Source of the DNA: Heliocidaris tuberculata
Taxonomy: Eukaryota; Echinodermata; Echinoidea; Camarodonta; Echinometridae
Length of the DNA stretch: 64,000 nucleotides
Assembly (NCBI GenBank): GCA_025618425.1
Contig: CM046842.1
Location: 29,935,581 to 29,999,580 of the forward strand
Reading direction: 5' to 3'
Below the pieces are notes generated by a model. It worked only from the letters and a program-made list of their open reading frames with translations. It searched no databases and was not told the DNA's origin. The translations under genes were made by a program, and so were the position numbers. Each line of letters begins with the position of its first letter. Position 1 is the stretch's first letter. Of this stretch, positions 9,701-20,170 are shown piece after piece.

Positions 9701-10996
9701 GCAGCTGCTTGTACACATTAGTACAATTCATCAATCAATTTGAAGTATCTTGACAATTAAAAGCACATGATCATATCTTAACCCCTCCTGTGCCATGGGC
9801 AGCACATCCCACCCAACAACTTCAGTGTGGAATAAAATCTTTGGGCTACGAATGTGTACTTATATCTTTCTGACACAGTACCTACAGTATATCATGAAAT
9901 CATTCACATGAAAAATAATTTTAAGCTGGAATGAACAATGAAAGCATTTTTAAGTCAAAATTTTTCATCTTGAAAATATTTCATGAACCTCTGATCAAAC
10001 ACTTGGTGGCAGGGAAGGGGTTGATATTGTACAACAGGCCATTTTTGTAATGCTTGTCTGGTGACAAACCATCAATCTTATACATTCATGCACATGTGCT
10101 AAGTTGTTCTATTTCAATGGATTGCTTATATGGGCATTCTAACATGTTGGTCAGACGGGGTACTTGTTCATCTAAAGGTTCGTAATTCCGGAACACAAAA
10201 TTCTCATACCAGGAGGGTTTATAATAATTCTGAAAATGAAATAGGGTTCATGATTCTGAACATTTGTTGTATTGCTGTAATCCGAAGGTTATTAATTTCG
10301 AAAATGAAATGGGGTTGGTCATTCCAAAAATGAAATGGGGTTCATTATTCAGAGAGTTCGTTATTCCAAAAATGATGTAGGGTTCTATTACATTTTCAAA
10401 ATTAGGAATCTTAAGAAAAAAACGATATGTAAACGGTCAGACACACCACACTGCTTGTCCAGCCGAACATAGCATAGTGTTTGCAATCTGTATTCTTACT
10501 ACTGAAATACAAGAACAGGGGATTGTTATAGTTTGTATCAAGGAGAACGTAAGAATTTAATGAAAATGGCCCATTACAGAGAAAGTTGAGTTCTTGGAGA
10601 GGTGAAAAGTAGATTTTTAAAAACTTTACCAGTCCTACTTCCTTCCCCTTTAAGCAAAGGAAGACTTGGCCTTTTGCAATTAATGAACTGTCAACAAACA
10701 CTTGCAGACATTTTGGCTGATCTGAAATTCCAAACAGTGCATCCTCTCACACCCCCTTCACACCAACGAGATCAATACCAGACTGAACAAACAATTACAT
10801 TTCCCCAAATGACCAAGAACCAGTCAGTTTGGAGTTGGTGCGCAGTCAGTTGGGCAGTGCGACTATGGTATTTATACGATGTGCGGCATTAACATTCCAA
10901 ATTTAAGCGTATAGGCTCTATGTAGCTATCAGGAGTGTACGATCTTTGGTCCGGAAATGGAGAATTTGTCAAGTGCAATGTTGACAACCTTTATCA

Positions 10997-11103
10997 TCAA
11001 AGCTTGCTCGGGAGTCTTCTGATGTATGTACCATTCTCCTCTAAAGCCCATGCTGCTGTAACTCCCTCATCTGTCATCGCCAAATCCTTCAACCACGAAA
11101 GAT
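10997..11103 (-). CDS. TYSND1: TYSND1 exon 9 (C terminus with SKL)
   Basis: Acceptor TTCTTGTAG|AT at 11105-11104. Encodes DLSWLKDLAMTDEGVTAAWA through RRLPSKL and TGA at 10999-10997. The Ser-Lys-Leu end is the canonical PTS1 peroxisome import signal and fits this family. Confidence 0.9.
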
Positions 11104-14100
11104 CTACAAGAAATTAAAAGTATCAAGAGTTTAAACTGATACCAAATATAGTAAGGTAGAAACTCACTATATAGATCTCCAATATAACAAGATTCCTGAT
11201 CGAACGAGGTAATTTTGCTGGCCCTAGATCTTTATGTTTTTTGTTTTTTTACCCTGATATAAAGAGTTTCCTGATATAACAAGGTAATTTTCATGGTCCC
11301 AAGGTCCCTATTACGGTGAGTTTCCACTGTAACAACAACATCAATCTTGAAAAAAAGAGAGTCATTGTATAGAATACACTTTTGACAATGGCAATGCATT
11401 TTCAGGGTTGCATTTCAGGGTCATTCAAAGCATTAAAGGCATTGATTAACTTTGCCCAGGATTGGAAAAAAAAAAATCACTGTTCCAGCTAATGCTGTAA
11501 TCATAATTGCAAACTTTTAGCTCAGACAGGACTCGCCTGAGTTTTATAAGCTGATCGGTCGTTTATATATCAAGATATTTAAGATTGAACATTGATGTCG
11601 GGATAGAGTACCACCGAACCCTAAAGAACTCTTACGGTTGGCATACCTCGCTCTATCACAGAATACCGTACGGGCTGGAAACCCGCTCTGAAATCGCCAT
11701 GCGCTGGTGCTTGCTTTTTGTGACTGCAGCGCAGCGAAGAAGCCGAGCGACTTGCGCTAGCGATTGATCGCGATTTTCTCTTTTTTAGGATAGTAAACGG
11801 GTTCCATTTTCTCTCATACTTTCACATATCCTTAATTATATATGTAGTTAGAGGACTGCACACAATTCACTTGCTTTTGAGCTGATTTTACAATTTTTCA
11901 CAAAGTTAATCAATCACTTTACAACTTTGTCATAAATGTGATGAAGAAATAAACAGGTTTTCAAATGATACGAAATGAAATGGTAGCCATCAAGAAATCT
12001 GAGGTATTTTTGATCAATTGAAAAATGTAGTTTGGAAACTTTTTTAGCATAAGTAATACATGTAGGTGTGAAAATCAAGCATCATGATACATCTAGTCTC
12101 ACAATAGCAACCAAATTCTGCTTTTAAGAAAAATTTAAAAAAAAAAGATTCCAATAAATTTCAAGCTCATAAGAATCTGTCTTTATAACGAGGATTCCAC
12201 TGTATCTGTACATGTATTAAGAAAATTCATGCCTCAGGTCATTGCGCAATTCCTTAACGTTTACATACCTTTTGTGATGATATACTGTTGAATGGCATGC
12301 CTGAAACACTCCACAGGTATACTGAAGTTAACATGAGGGAATGAGGCTCCACTCTCACTGTCTCTGTGTTTAAAACAAAGAAAGAAAAAGAAAAAAAAAA
12401 CATGAATATTACTTTTCCCCCTTCCAGGCCCAAGAGTGTGAGCATTAAAGGGTACCAATCACCAATAAATATTTTGCTCTGTAAATGTATGTTAGAGGTT
12501 CCATGTCCTTATACTATATTCAAAATAGGAAATCAGTGAAAAACACAACACAGATAAGGGTACAGAACTAGTGAACTACACAAACACATGGCATGAAATA
12601 TGGCCTAAAGTTTTGAAATATTTCTCGCATATTAGAATACATTGTATGTGAGCATCCCAAGAGTAAATTCCTTCATGTTATATAACTATGACATTTCCCA
12701 CATGTGAATAGAAAGAGTGATATATCCCAAATTTATTTTTCACCTCTACTAGCACTCAACCTTCTCTGTAACTCTCGTTACCAGACACTTCGTTATTACA
12801 AATCTAATTAAACACACTTTTAGACATAATTATAGTGAAACCTGTATATAAAGACCACTCAAGGGAGACATCAAAATCAAAAAGCAGTCTTTATAAGCAG
12901 GCAGTCTTTATGTACAGGTTTCTTTAATACATGTTAATACATGAGCTGAGAAAACTTGTTCAAAGGGGGCAAAATGTGGTCTTTTTAGACAGGTGGTCAT
13001 TACATACAGGTTGTCGCTATAAAAGCAAGATTCACTGTATCATCAATGCTAGCAACTTAAAATCAATCAATTAGAAAACAAGTTGTACCTGGAATTGCTA
13101 GCTATGATACCGACGAGGTTCCTGGTTTTTGCGCATAAAAGTGCGCCCCCACTAGCTCCAGCGTGTACAGCACAGCTCGACTGAGAAATTAGAAACAGGC
13201 GATAGAAATAAAAACAAAGATCTCTCCACCCATTTCGGAGGAATCAAAAGATTTCAGAAGCTGAATGTTGGAAACTTTTCCGGTTTCCAAAATGGAGAAT
13301 TAAGATGATGGAATTCAACTTTATAGAGAGAAGTGGTTAAAAGTAATTCTGAATTGGGCATCATAAAGTAGCATGGTTGTTTAGATCAACAAAAAATGAA
13401 CAAACTTACAAAGATAAAGTTGAGTTCTGGTCATGTGATTACATTGTGAAAGAAACTGTCTCAAAGCAATTGGGAAAGGTTAATCATGTCTATATAAGAA
13501 TTGTTTTATACTGTGAAGTTTTGGAATCATCAAAATGATAAGAAATTTCCGTAATTACCAGAATTTGAGAATAATGTCTTAAAGGGTACCAATCACCAAA
13601 AGATATTTTGCTCTGTATGTTAGAGGATCCATGTCGTTATACTATATTCAGAATAATGGGCTTCAAATATTAATCTATAAAGAGATATTGCAATTTTAAT
13701 TACACGCTCTAGAGGCGTAAAAGCGACTCATGAGTAGACTACTCGACACACCCGTTCGCGCTTGCCAAGATAACAGCTCGCGCGGAACCGAACTCGGAGT
13801 TCGGTTCCGCGTGAGCATTTTCATGATATCCTTCATTTCATTCATACTCTTTAACGGTTGACCTATAGAATGCCAGATAAAGTTCTTTGAGGCTGATTTT
13901 ATACTTTCTAAGTGTACACAAATTATTTTTTCAGTTGATTGGTACACTTTAAATCCAAATATTCAGATTCATCATTTTAGAAGTACCATTTCAATTTAGT
14001 GAATGAGACAGTACATGAAATGTGAAAACCTGAAACAATGGAATATCAGTATTGCCAAATTTAATTTTTATGAGACTCATACAATCATAGTAATGCTTAA

Positions 14101-17100
14101 ATCCTGTACCTGTAACATAATAGGCTTCTGGTTGATTCTAATGACCTTGGACACTACCCCAGAGGTCACGGAAGGTGTTGAACTTTGGCTCGGGTCAAAG
14201 AGAGGGAAACCAACAGAATACACCCTCGAACCTGAGAGAAAAAGAGAGACTAGAGTTGGTGAAAGAAATACATATAAACAGAGTCAGAGCCAAGGAGAGA
14301 GAGAGAGAAGGGAGAAACAGACAGACAGAGAAAGATAGAGAGAGAGAGTGAGAGTGAGAAAGGCAGACAGGAAAAGTCACAGAAAAAGAGAGAAAGAGAC
14401 ATACATACACACCCACCCATCCCTCCCCCCCCCCCCCACCCCCCCTCCGAAAAGATGCTCGACAGTGGAAAAAAAATATATCTTGGAGGGATTTTTCATA
14501 ATTTTTACCAACTTATACAAGAACTATTTTTCAGTTTTCAAAAGCTAAAAAACATACCAAAAAACAATGAAAAAATTGATGAAATCTATTCTTGAACCTT
14601 TCAAATTTTACCCAAACTTTGCAAATTGACTATAGAGCAAAGAGTCTTGATACCATTCAACTTTGGTGAAATAAAAACTTGCCATTGTCAATATGCATCT
14701 CACCTTCCTGATAGTCGGTGCCCATTCTGATGCTGACCAATGAAGCAGCATCGTCCAGATGACCTTCGACCTTCAGGATGGCTAGGTCCAATGGTGAGGT
14801 CACAGGGTTTGTGTACAACACACTTGCTTCCATCCATGGACCAGAACTCGCTTTCACACTCACTATCAAAGCGATAAAAAGATTTTATTATGCTTACTTG
14901 CCTTTAGTTCCTGATTTTTACTCTTTGACATCCACTTTTTGTTCTCCTTTCTGAAATTCCTTGCCATGTAAATGGCCATCTTAAACAATTCTTTTTACTT
15001 CTAGGATGCAAAAGTTTCCAGGTTTACTGTAGTTTTCGCCTTTCTTCCTGACAAAAGAAATGGCTTGATGAAAATAATTTTCTCACCTCGGTTGTACGTT
15101 GCATTCTTCACAACATGACGGCATGTAATTATCAGTCCTTCCTTCTCATCTACAATGACCCCTGACCCCCACACTGTTCCAACTCGCAAGAGTACTACGC
15201 TTTGAAAACAGCTGAGGTCCATTTCTACTCCATCCAGAAGGGAAAATGAAAAAAAAAAAAAAGCAATAATATTATTCATACAGTGGAAACTTGATATAAA
15301 GAGCTCAGATATAAGGAGATTCCTGATATAACAAGGTAATTTGGTGGTCCCAATGGGTCTTCATATTCTTTTGTTTTTCAACTCTGATATAAAGAGATTG
15401 GTGATACAGTATAACAAGGTAATTTTCAAGGTTCCAACATCCTCGTCATAGTGACTTTCAATAATTGATGCTGTTCCTACTTTTGTTTATATATCGTCGC
15501 TGATTTTACGAACGGGCATAGGAAGCCTCACAGCACGAAAACATGTTTCTGAGATAATCGTTTTTTGAAGACTTTGTCCATTTGAAATGCTAATTTGAAT
15601 ATCTTACTTTCATTCAATCATCGTAGAATTAAACAGGTGATGAGAGTGGAATATTTTCTTTCATATGCAATGGATATTAAAGAAAAGAGACCGGTTCGTA
15701 AAATCAGCGACGATGTATTTGTATTACTTTTTTCATATTGACCATGTTATCTACATGTACATACCATGACATGTACTTGTAACAATCCCTGACCCACAAA
15801 ACAGAACTCATTCCCAATAGTAATATACTTTCCAAACAATAAAGGAACAAACAAGTTTTGGCAGAAAATGTAAAAGAGATGAATAAACAATAATAATCAA
15901 CTTATTTGGGATTCTGTCATTCAAACATATGTAAATATGTAAACATATTAGTAGAGGTGTCGTAGTCGAGTGGTTTAAACACTTGACGGGAGATGGGAAG
16001 GTCGTGGGTTCGAACCCCGGCGCGTCACTAATGTCCTTTGGCAAGACATTAATCTACATTTGCCACTCTCCATCCAGGTGTTAATGGGTACCGGCAGGAA
16101 TGAATTCCTTGAATGCTATGAGCGCCGAAATTGGTAGCCTAGCTAGAGCCAGGGTAATATTGGAGCGCCTTGAGCACCATTCATGGTGGATATGAGCTCT
16201 ATATAAATATCTATTATTATTATTATTATTATTATTAAAATGTACATGTAGTAAAAGACATTCCTTAATCTTTTCAACATGACTTTTCACCTGCATTTTG
16301 AAGAAGCCTATGACGGTTAGTGTAAGAATCACCTCCATAGTTCATTGACCTTATCCTCGAGAGGTCAATCGGGGTCAAACGTTGAAGGGAATCCAAAATG
16401 GATGTCAGAGAGCAAGCCAAAGTCAGGCCAATCCACTCATTGGCTTTCCAGCATAAAGGAGATATGATCATCGCAGCTAGGTATCTGAAAAGGAAATCAA
16501 TGTCATAATTTTGTAAAAATGTTTGCAATATGATCAATATTATATGAACTTATAATGCACAATATATGAAAAGCTTTGATTCAGGTGCAACAATACATGT
16601 AAATGCACATAATAATAAGTTAAACAGATGATCCACAGCTGAAAAAAAATGAAATTTAGATAGAGATGTGTTTGGGGGCAGAGTTTAAAACTATTTTGTA
16701 GAATTTAAAATTTCTCATCAATTAGACTACCGGTACAGCACAACCTGTTGTACAAGGTTAAATTTACCAAACCATATATGTGGGCATGTCCAAGCGATCT
16801 TGTCCAGTACTTTACTGATCATATCTAAGATTTTTTCTCATGATTGTATCAAACTGATAGCCCTTCTGGAGCTTGGTTGGGTCAGACGAAGAAAAATCAA
16901 GGATAATGATATTTTTGTATCAGTTATGTTCACTAAATAACATAATACTTGGTAGCGTATGGGAGATGCCTTTGCCTTGCCTGTGTGTGAGTCACACATT
17001 TTTCTTATCCATCACAAAAAGCCCTCTACCCTCCATGCCACGCCAGGCATACACCTTGCATCAGTCATACAGAGATCCCTGCCAACCTCCCCCTCCCTAA

Positions 17101-17106
17101 ACATGG

Positions 17107-17143
<37 letters not shown>

Positions 17144-18707
17144 ATAGAAAGAGAAAGGGAGAGGAAGAAACGGAGCATTAAAAGAAGATAGGACCCCCCC
17201 CCCCCCCTGATACATACATGTACCTCTGATTCTTGTCTGTCACAAATAGCCCTCCACCTTCCACTCCTGGCATACACCTTGCATCGGTCATAACAAGATC
17301 CCTGCCGCTCAGTTTGGTGATGATGCCCTTACTCAGACTGTTGTAGAAGATGGACGGGCTGAGAGTTGCAAAAGGGGTGCCGCAAACTGTAACAGGCTGG
17401 GCCAAGTGTAATCCAGCACTGGGGGCTATTCTGTTTAATAAAATGGAAGAAAACAAGGGAAGACAAATTTTGGAATGAATTAGCGCCTTTAGAGGTAATA
17501 CAATAACAAGAGTTAAACATAAAATGCTACTGAGTTCAATGCTTTATAGGAGTTATTTGTTATCATGCTGTGATTTTTTCCACTTGACACCTGGATTTTA
17601 AATCTTAAAGTCGGAGTAAAAATACTTTTGATCACGAAGGTGACTGGTCTTTGGATTGTGAGATTTGAAGCTTTTTTGAGAGAAATTAATTGTCATTCTT
17701 GTGATTTTTTTCCCCACTACTTAATGTTACTTAATTGTAACATATTGAACTGTATTATCAACCTTTAGTTCTGGACACAAAATATATTTTCTGAATTATC
17801 ATGAATACAGATGGCCGAGATGGGTGATCAAAGTGCATACCTGTATCCATATAATTATACAAAGTGAAATGAAATACATTTTGCTTAAATCTTTTAATTA
17901 CTTGACTTGTTGTTGTGTCGAAACGTGGAGGCCTCCATCAACTTGAAGTAATGCAAACCAGCTCAGAAAGTTCCTTTGACTGTCATCCTTTCTCTTCTCT
18001 TCATCCCCATCCTCTATCACATCCTTTCCACTCATGAGATGGGAACTGCTACCAATCTCTCCACGCTTGTCACCATAATCCAGCTCCCAACCGTCTGCTG
18101 CAGGCATGAGTTTCTTCATCTCGTTGTCAAGTGATCGGCATTTCCATAGCAACAGAACTCTCGCATCGTATACCGTGAACGATTCAGTCGCTTTATCCTT
18201 GATTTGTGATGATGTGAGTTTGCTTGGGTGTGGCAAAGCGGAGAAAACCCTGTTTGCGCGAGGATGGTGCCGGTTGACAGCTGGTCGTCTTTGCGAATGA
18301 AATTTCTGACCCTGCTTCGCTTCACCCTCCCCGTTTGTTATCGAACCCCGCAGAATCACTGAAACAGATAAATCTTTGAGCTCAGTCCCACTGTAATGGT
18401 TTATGCCAATTTCCGATCCACTTGTATTATTAGACTGGTGATCATTTCTTCCACCTTGTCCATTGGGGACGAACTCTGTGAACGGCAGGGCAGTTGTGAT
18501 TACCAGTCCCTTCTTGTAGTCGATGATGACGCCACTCGCTCCAACCTGGGAAGAAAAGTCTCGGAGCAAGCTAGTTGTCTTGGGAGAACCCGAACAAGAA
18601 GTTGAGGTCACTGTAGATTGGACTCCTTTCTCAGGAGACAGAGGCTGGTTATGATTCTTGCATGCTACCAGACAGATAGGGTAATCTTCTTTCTTATCAG
18701 ACAGCAT
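10997..18707 (-). CDS. TYSND1: TYSND1, peroxisomal leader-peptide-processing protease, complete, 9 exons
   Basis: Exons on the - strand: 18707-17902, 17430-17224, 16484-16333, 15224-15087, 14862-14704, 14231-14110, 13180-13089, 12363-12269, 11103-10997. Together 1,878 bp, 625 residues plus stop (human about 566). TYSND1 is a trypsin/DegP-like serine protease of the peroxisome matrix that removes the PTS2 presequence of thiolase and processes PTS1 enzymes of beta-oxidation. Diagnostic features: PLCWKANEWIGLTL; GTVWGSGVIVD before ITCRHV with the catalytic His codon at 15117-15115; SPLDLAIL with Asp at 14788-14786; HAGASGGAL with Ser at 13153-13151; PHVNFSIPV; and the C terminus RRLPSKL, a PTS1 signal. 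The triad is complete, so an active enzyme is expected. Start: ATG 18707 is the first Met after an in-frame stop or 3' splice site at 18743. The N-terminal half is longer and more Ser/Asn-rich than in vertebrates. It is head to head with MRPS21. Confidence 0.93.
11150..11331. repeat. MITE family B copy (left end diverged)
   Basis: Right end GGTGAGTTTCCACTG and internal GATATAACAAGGTAATTTTC match the family; the left end GTAGAAACTCACTATATA is eroded. In the last TYSND1 intron. Confidence 0.6.
12269..12363 (-). CDS. TYSND1: TYSND1 exon 8
   Basis: Encodes (R)DSESGASFPHVNFSIPVECF and then RHAIQQYIITK; 95 bp, phase 2 in, phase 1 out, donor AAAAG|GTATGT. Matches the PHLNFSIP motif of the family. 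Confidence 0.88.
12447..12545. repeat. MITE family A, truncated left end
   Basis: AAAGGGTACCAATCACCAAT followed by about 80 bp of matching interior (ATATTTTGCTCTGTAAAT, GGTTCCATGTC); the right half is missing. Confidence 0.65.
12834..13039. repeat. MITE family C copy (AGTGAAACCTGTATATAAAG)
   Basis: Inverted ends AGTGAAACCTGTATATAAAG and the eroded partner AAGCAAGATTCACT, with TAT flanks. Internal GGTCTTTAT / CAGGTGGTC words. A second copy is at 40821-40965. Confidence 0.65.
13089..13180 (-). CDS. TYSND1: TYSND1 exon 7 (catalytic Ser)
   Basis: Encodes SSCAVHAGASGGALLCAKTR and NLVGIIASNS(R); 92 bp, acceptor TTTCTCAG|TC, donor TTCCAG|GTACAA. Ser in GASGG is the nucleophile by family alignment. 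Confidence 0.92.
13421..13560. repeat. MITE family D fragment (AAAGTTGAGTTCTGGTCATG)
   Basis: About 140 bp matching the left end of the fuller copies at 45109-45455 and 53919-54874, including CTGTGAAGTTTTGGAATCAT. The right half is absent; a family A MITE begins 20 bp further on. Confidence 0.7.
13581..13950. repeat. MITE family A copy
   Basis: AAAGGGTACCAATCACCAAA at the left and GATTGGTACACTTT at the right, with TTAA on each side (CTTAAAGG and CTTTAAAT). 370 bp, in the TYSND1 intron between exons 6 and 7. Confidence 0.85.
14110..14231 (-). CDS. TYSND1: TYSND1 exon 6
   Basis: Encodes (G)SRVYSVGFPLFDPSQSSTPS and then VTSGVVSKVIRINQKPIMLQ; 122 bp, acceptor TTCTCTCAG|GT, donor TTACAG|GTACAG. 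Matches the GxGVFG...PSVTSGxxS segment of the family. Confidence 0.88.
14235..14450. repeat. GA-rich purine tract and poly-C run next to TYSND1 exon 6
   Basis: About 200 bp of AGAGAGA-type purine sequence on the + strand, ending in a C/CCA run at 14420-14445. On the gene's strand this is a polypyrimidine tract that leads directly into the exon 6 acceptor. Confidence 0.8.
14704..14862 (-). CDS. TYSND1: TYSND1 exon 5 (catalytic Asp)
   Basis: Encodes (V)SVKASSGPWMEASVLYTNPV and TSPLDLAILKVEGHLDD; 159 bp, acceptor TTTGATAG|TG, donor GGAAG|GTGAGA. Asp in SPLDLAIL is the charge-relay residue by family alignment. Confidence 0.9.
15087..15224 (-). CDS. TYSND1: TYSND1 exon 4 (catalytic His)
   Basis: Encodes (E)MDLSCFQSVVLLRVGTVWGS, then GVIVDEKEGLIITCRHVVKN. 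His codon 15117-15115. The acceptor reads GGAGTAG, a NAGNAG tandem: using TAG starts the exon at 15224, using GAG starts it at 15227 and adds one Val. TAG is the usual preference. Confidence 0.9.
15281..15465. repeat. MITE family B copy
   Basis: Left end CAGTGGAAACTTGATATAAA, then two GATATAACAAGGTAATTT-type units; right end GTGACTTTCA is eroded. In the TYSND1 intron upstream of exon 4. Confidence 0.7.
15957..16236 (+). mobile_element. tRNA-derived SINE with (ATT)n tail
   Basis: The head (15957-16028) has a box A-like TAGTCGAGTGGTTTAAACAC and a box B GGTTCGAACCC, as in tRNA genes read by RNA polymerase III. A body of about 180 bp follows, then GAGCTCTATATAAATAT and a run of ATT repeats to 16236. 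That 3' end resembles the tails of L2/CR1-clade LINEs that mobilise such SINEs (established pattern; assignment here is inference). Inserted in the TYSND1 intron in the opposite orientation. Confidence 0.85.
16333..16484 (-). CDS. TYSND1: TYSND1 exon 3
   Basis: Encodes (R)YLAAMIISPLCWKANEWIGL and TLACSLTSILDSLQRL; 152 bp, acceptor CTTTTCAG|AT, donor TGGAG|GTGATT, phase 1 out. PLCWKAxEWxGLTL is a family signature. Confidence 0.92.
17000..17083 (-). pseudogene. Decayed partial tandem copy of TYSND1 exon 2
   Basis: On the - strand GGCAGGGATCTCTGTATGAC and GATGCAAGGTGTATGCC match the 3' half of exon 2 (real copy encodes GRDLVMTDARCMPGVEGGG). Here a small insertion shifts the frame after CMPG and a TGA follows, so it is not usable. 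It lies about 130 bp downstream of the real exon within the following intron, separated by GA and C runs. Confidence 0.75.
17108..17208. repeat. (GA)n microsatellite and poly-C run
   Basis: GA dinucleotides at 17108-17138, purine-rich sequence to about 17190, then about 16 C at 17193-17208. It separates TYSND1 exon 2 from its decayed copy. Confidence 0.85.
17224..17430 (-). CDS. TYSND1: TYSND1 exon 2
   Basis: Encodes (K)IAPSAGLHLAQPVTVCGTPF, then a segment ending in TDARCMPGVEGGGLFVTDKN; 207 bp, acceptor TTAAACAG|AA, donor CAGAG|GTACAT. Matches the CGSPFGAFCPDIFLNTLS...TDARCLPGTEGGG block of TYSND1. Confidence 0.92.
17902..18707 (-). CDS. TYSND1: TYSND1 exon 1 (N terminus)
   Basis: ATG at 18707-18705; 268 codons to donor GTCAA|GTAATT. 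Contains GASGVIIDYKKGLVITTALP, a degenerate protease-like beta strand pair as in the family's N-terminal half, and near the end NFLSWFALLQVDGG, matching the LGWFALLRV of vertebrate TYSND1. The middle is Ser/Asn/Lys-rich and poorly conserved. Confidence 0.88.
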
Positions 18708-18913
18708 GATGACAATGATGATGAACCTGTTGATCCTAGCCTAGGAGAAACATGAACAAAGAATTGTTATTTGGAAAGATCTTATTCATATAGCGTTGCT
18801 CCCATGTACATGCAGTATAATTCTGGGGGAGGAGGCCACATGCCCACCCACTGAATGCTAGCTGAAAAAAAAAGACAAAATTCAAAAACTGTGGGTGGGG
18901 CTTCAAGTTCAGT

Positions 18914-19345
18914 GTGACAGACGGAACATGAATTTACCAAGACATTTCTGCTTCGATACTTTTCGACTAAGCTCTCCTCACTAGTAAATCTTGAAACAAA
19001 ATATGTGTATTCATGTTATCACTTGTTGGTACCTTTTTGAAATCTGCTAGTATACATTTGAAATTTCATCTCACTTGTGGAGGAAAATGCCAAAAAGTGA
19101 GCGTGACAGACGGGACAATAAAAACGTGACAGATGGGACACATTCAGATTGTACACAAAATACAATTTTTAAAGACAATCAAAATTCCAGCATTAAATAC
19201 CTTATTCTCATGTTCTAAAGGGGTTAAAGGGTCATCTTTAATATCATGAAACATAAATAGCAAAAGGATTTTAATTTTCATCCATCAGAAAATTTTCCAT
19301 CCATACATATTTTTGCTGTAGATGCCAAACGTGACAGACGGGACA
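18914..19345 (+). repeat. Four copies of GTGACAGAYGGGACA upstream of TYSND1
   Basis: Copies at 18914-18928 (one mismatch, GGAACA), 19103-19117, 19126-19140 and 19331-19345, all in the same orientation; three are preceded by C (CGTGACAG). Spacing is irregular. They could be binding sites in the TYSND1 upstream region or remnants of a repeat. Confidence 0.7.
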
Positions 19346-20070
19346 TTACTTTATGATTGATAAATTATCTTCATAATATCGAATTCTGCCAAGTTAGCAG
19401 TAGACCAACGCCAATGGGATGAAGACTAGGGGTGACGAGAGAGCAGGTAATAAGATATAGGGGCCTAGGCCTAGTCTTATTTCTTTCAAAAAAGTGACAA
19501 ATTTGCTATTTCTCTTGTAGTTTGTACTAAGAAGCTGAATATTGTGAAAGCAGGTGTTTTAGATGCAGTGTTCATGTTGGGTCAGATACAGTTAAGTTTA
19601 GAATGTTAATTTTGGTCAGAAGATATGAAAAACTAGGAAAAACTTGACAACTTGAGGGTTTTTAAATTAGGTTTTCTTAAACTTAAGTATATCCAGTGTA
19701 ACCTCTGAAATGATTAATTACCCGTATCTTAATAATAATATTACATAAGATTACTGGATCAATTCTGCTGATAGATATTTTCAATGATACAAGCTATTTC
19801 ATCCATCATGTCCCAACCTCGCATAAGCATGATAAGTGTGAGTGGAAATGACCCATACCCATAACTTACCGGTACCGTAGACTCATTTTATGATTTTTAT
19901 AAACTCTACTGTACTGACCTATCAAATTATGTTGAAAAGGTTACTTACAATTAAATATATTATTACCAGAATCCATGTTACAGTGCAGGAAACTTGTTTG
20001 ACTCCAGCTCAGCAAAGCCAAAGGCCAAGTAGAAAATTCATGGCTCAGCTCAGCTCACTACTGACATATG

Positions 20071-20170
20071 ACGCGACGGGCCCCGCCCCAGCCCGCCGCC
20101 GCGGTCGACGTCTCGAGCTCCCGGCCAGGGCCGGCCGGCCGCGCCGCGCCGTCGGCGCTGGCAGCGCAGC
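20071..20170. promoter_or_regulatory. GC-rich CpG island-like patch between divergent genes
   Basis: About 100 bp of nearly pure G/C with many CpG (GGGCCCCGCCCCAGCCCGCC and CCGGCCGGCCGCGCCGCGCC) in an otherwise AT-rich window; includes a CCCCGCCC Sp1-like box. Its place between head-to-head genes fits a shared promoter. The dense cluster of rare restriction palindromes (GTCGAC, GACGTC, CTCGAG, GAGCTC, GGCCGGCC) also raises the possibility of foreign or adaptor sequence. Confidence 0.4.

Larger units (their letters stand above)
7419..10996. other. Convergent intergenic / 3' UTR region between CABIN1 and TYSND1
   Basis: No coding exon recognised. It holds one family A MITE, a long palindrome and two family B MITEs, listed separately. 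AATAAA on the + strand occurs at 8390-8395 and 8783-8788 (possible CABIN1 ends); AATAAA on the - strand at 9700-9695 is a possible TYSND1 end. The rest is AT-rich unique sequence. Confidence 0.5.

Noticed and set aside
15957..16028. A functional tRNA gene
   Set aside because: Box A and B are present but acceptor pairing is poor and it is followed by a SINE body and ATT tail.
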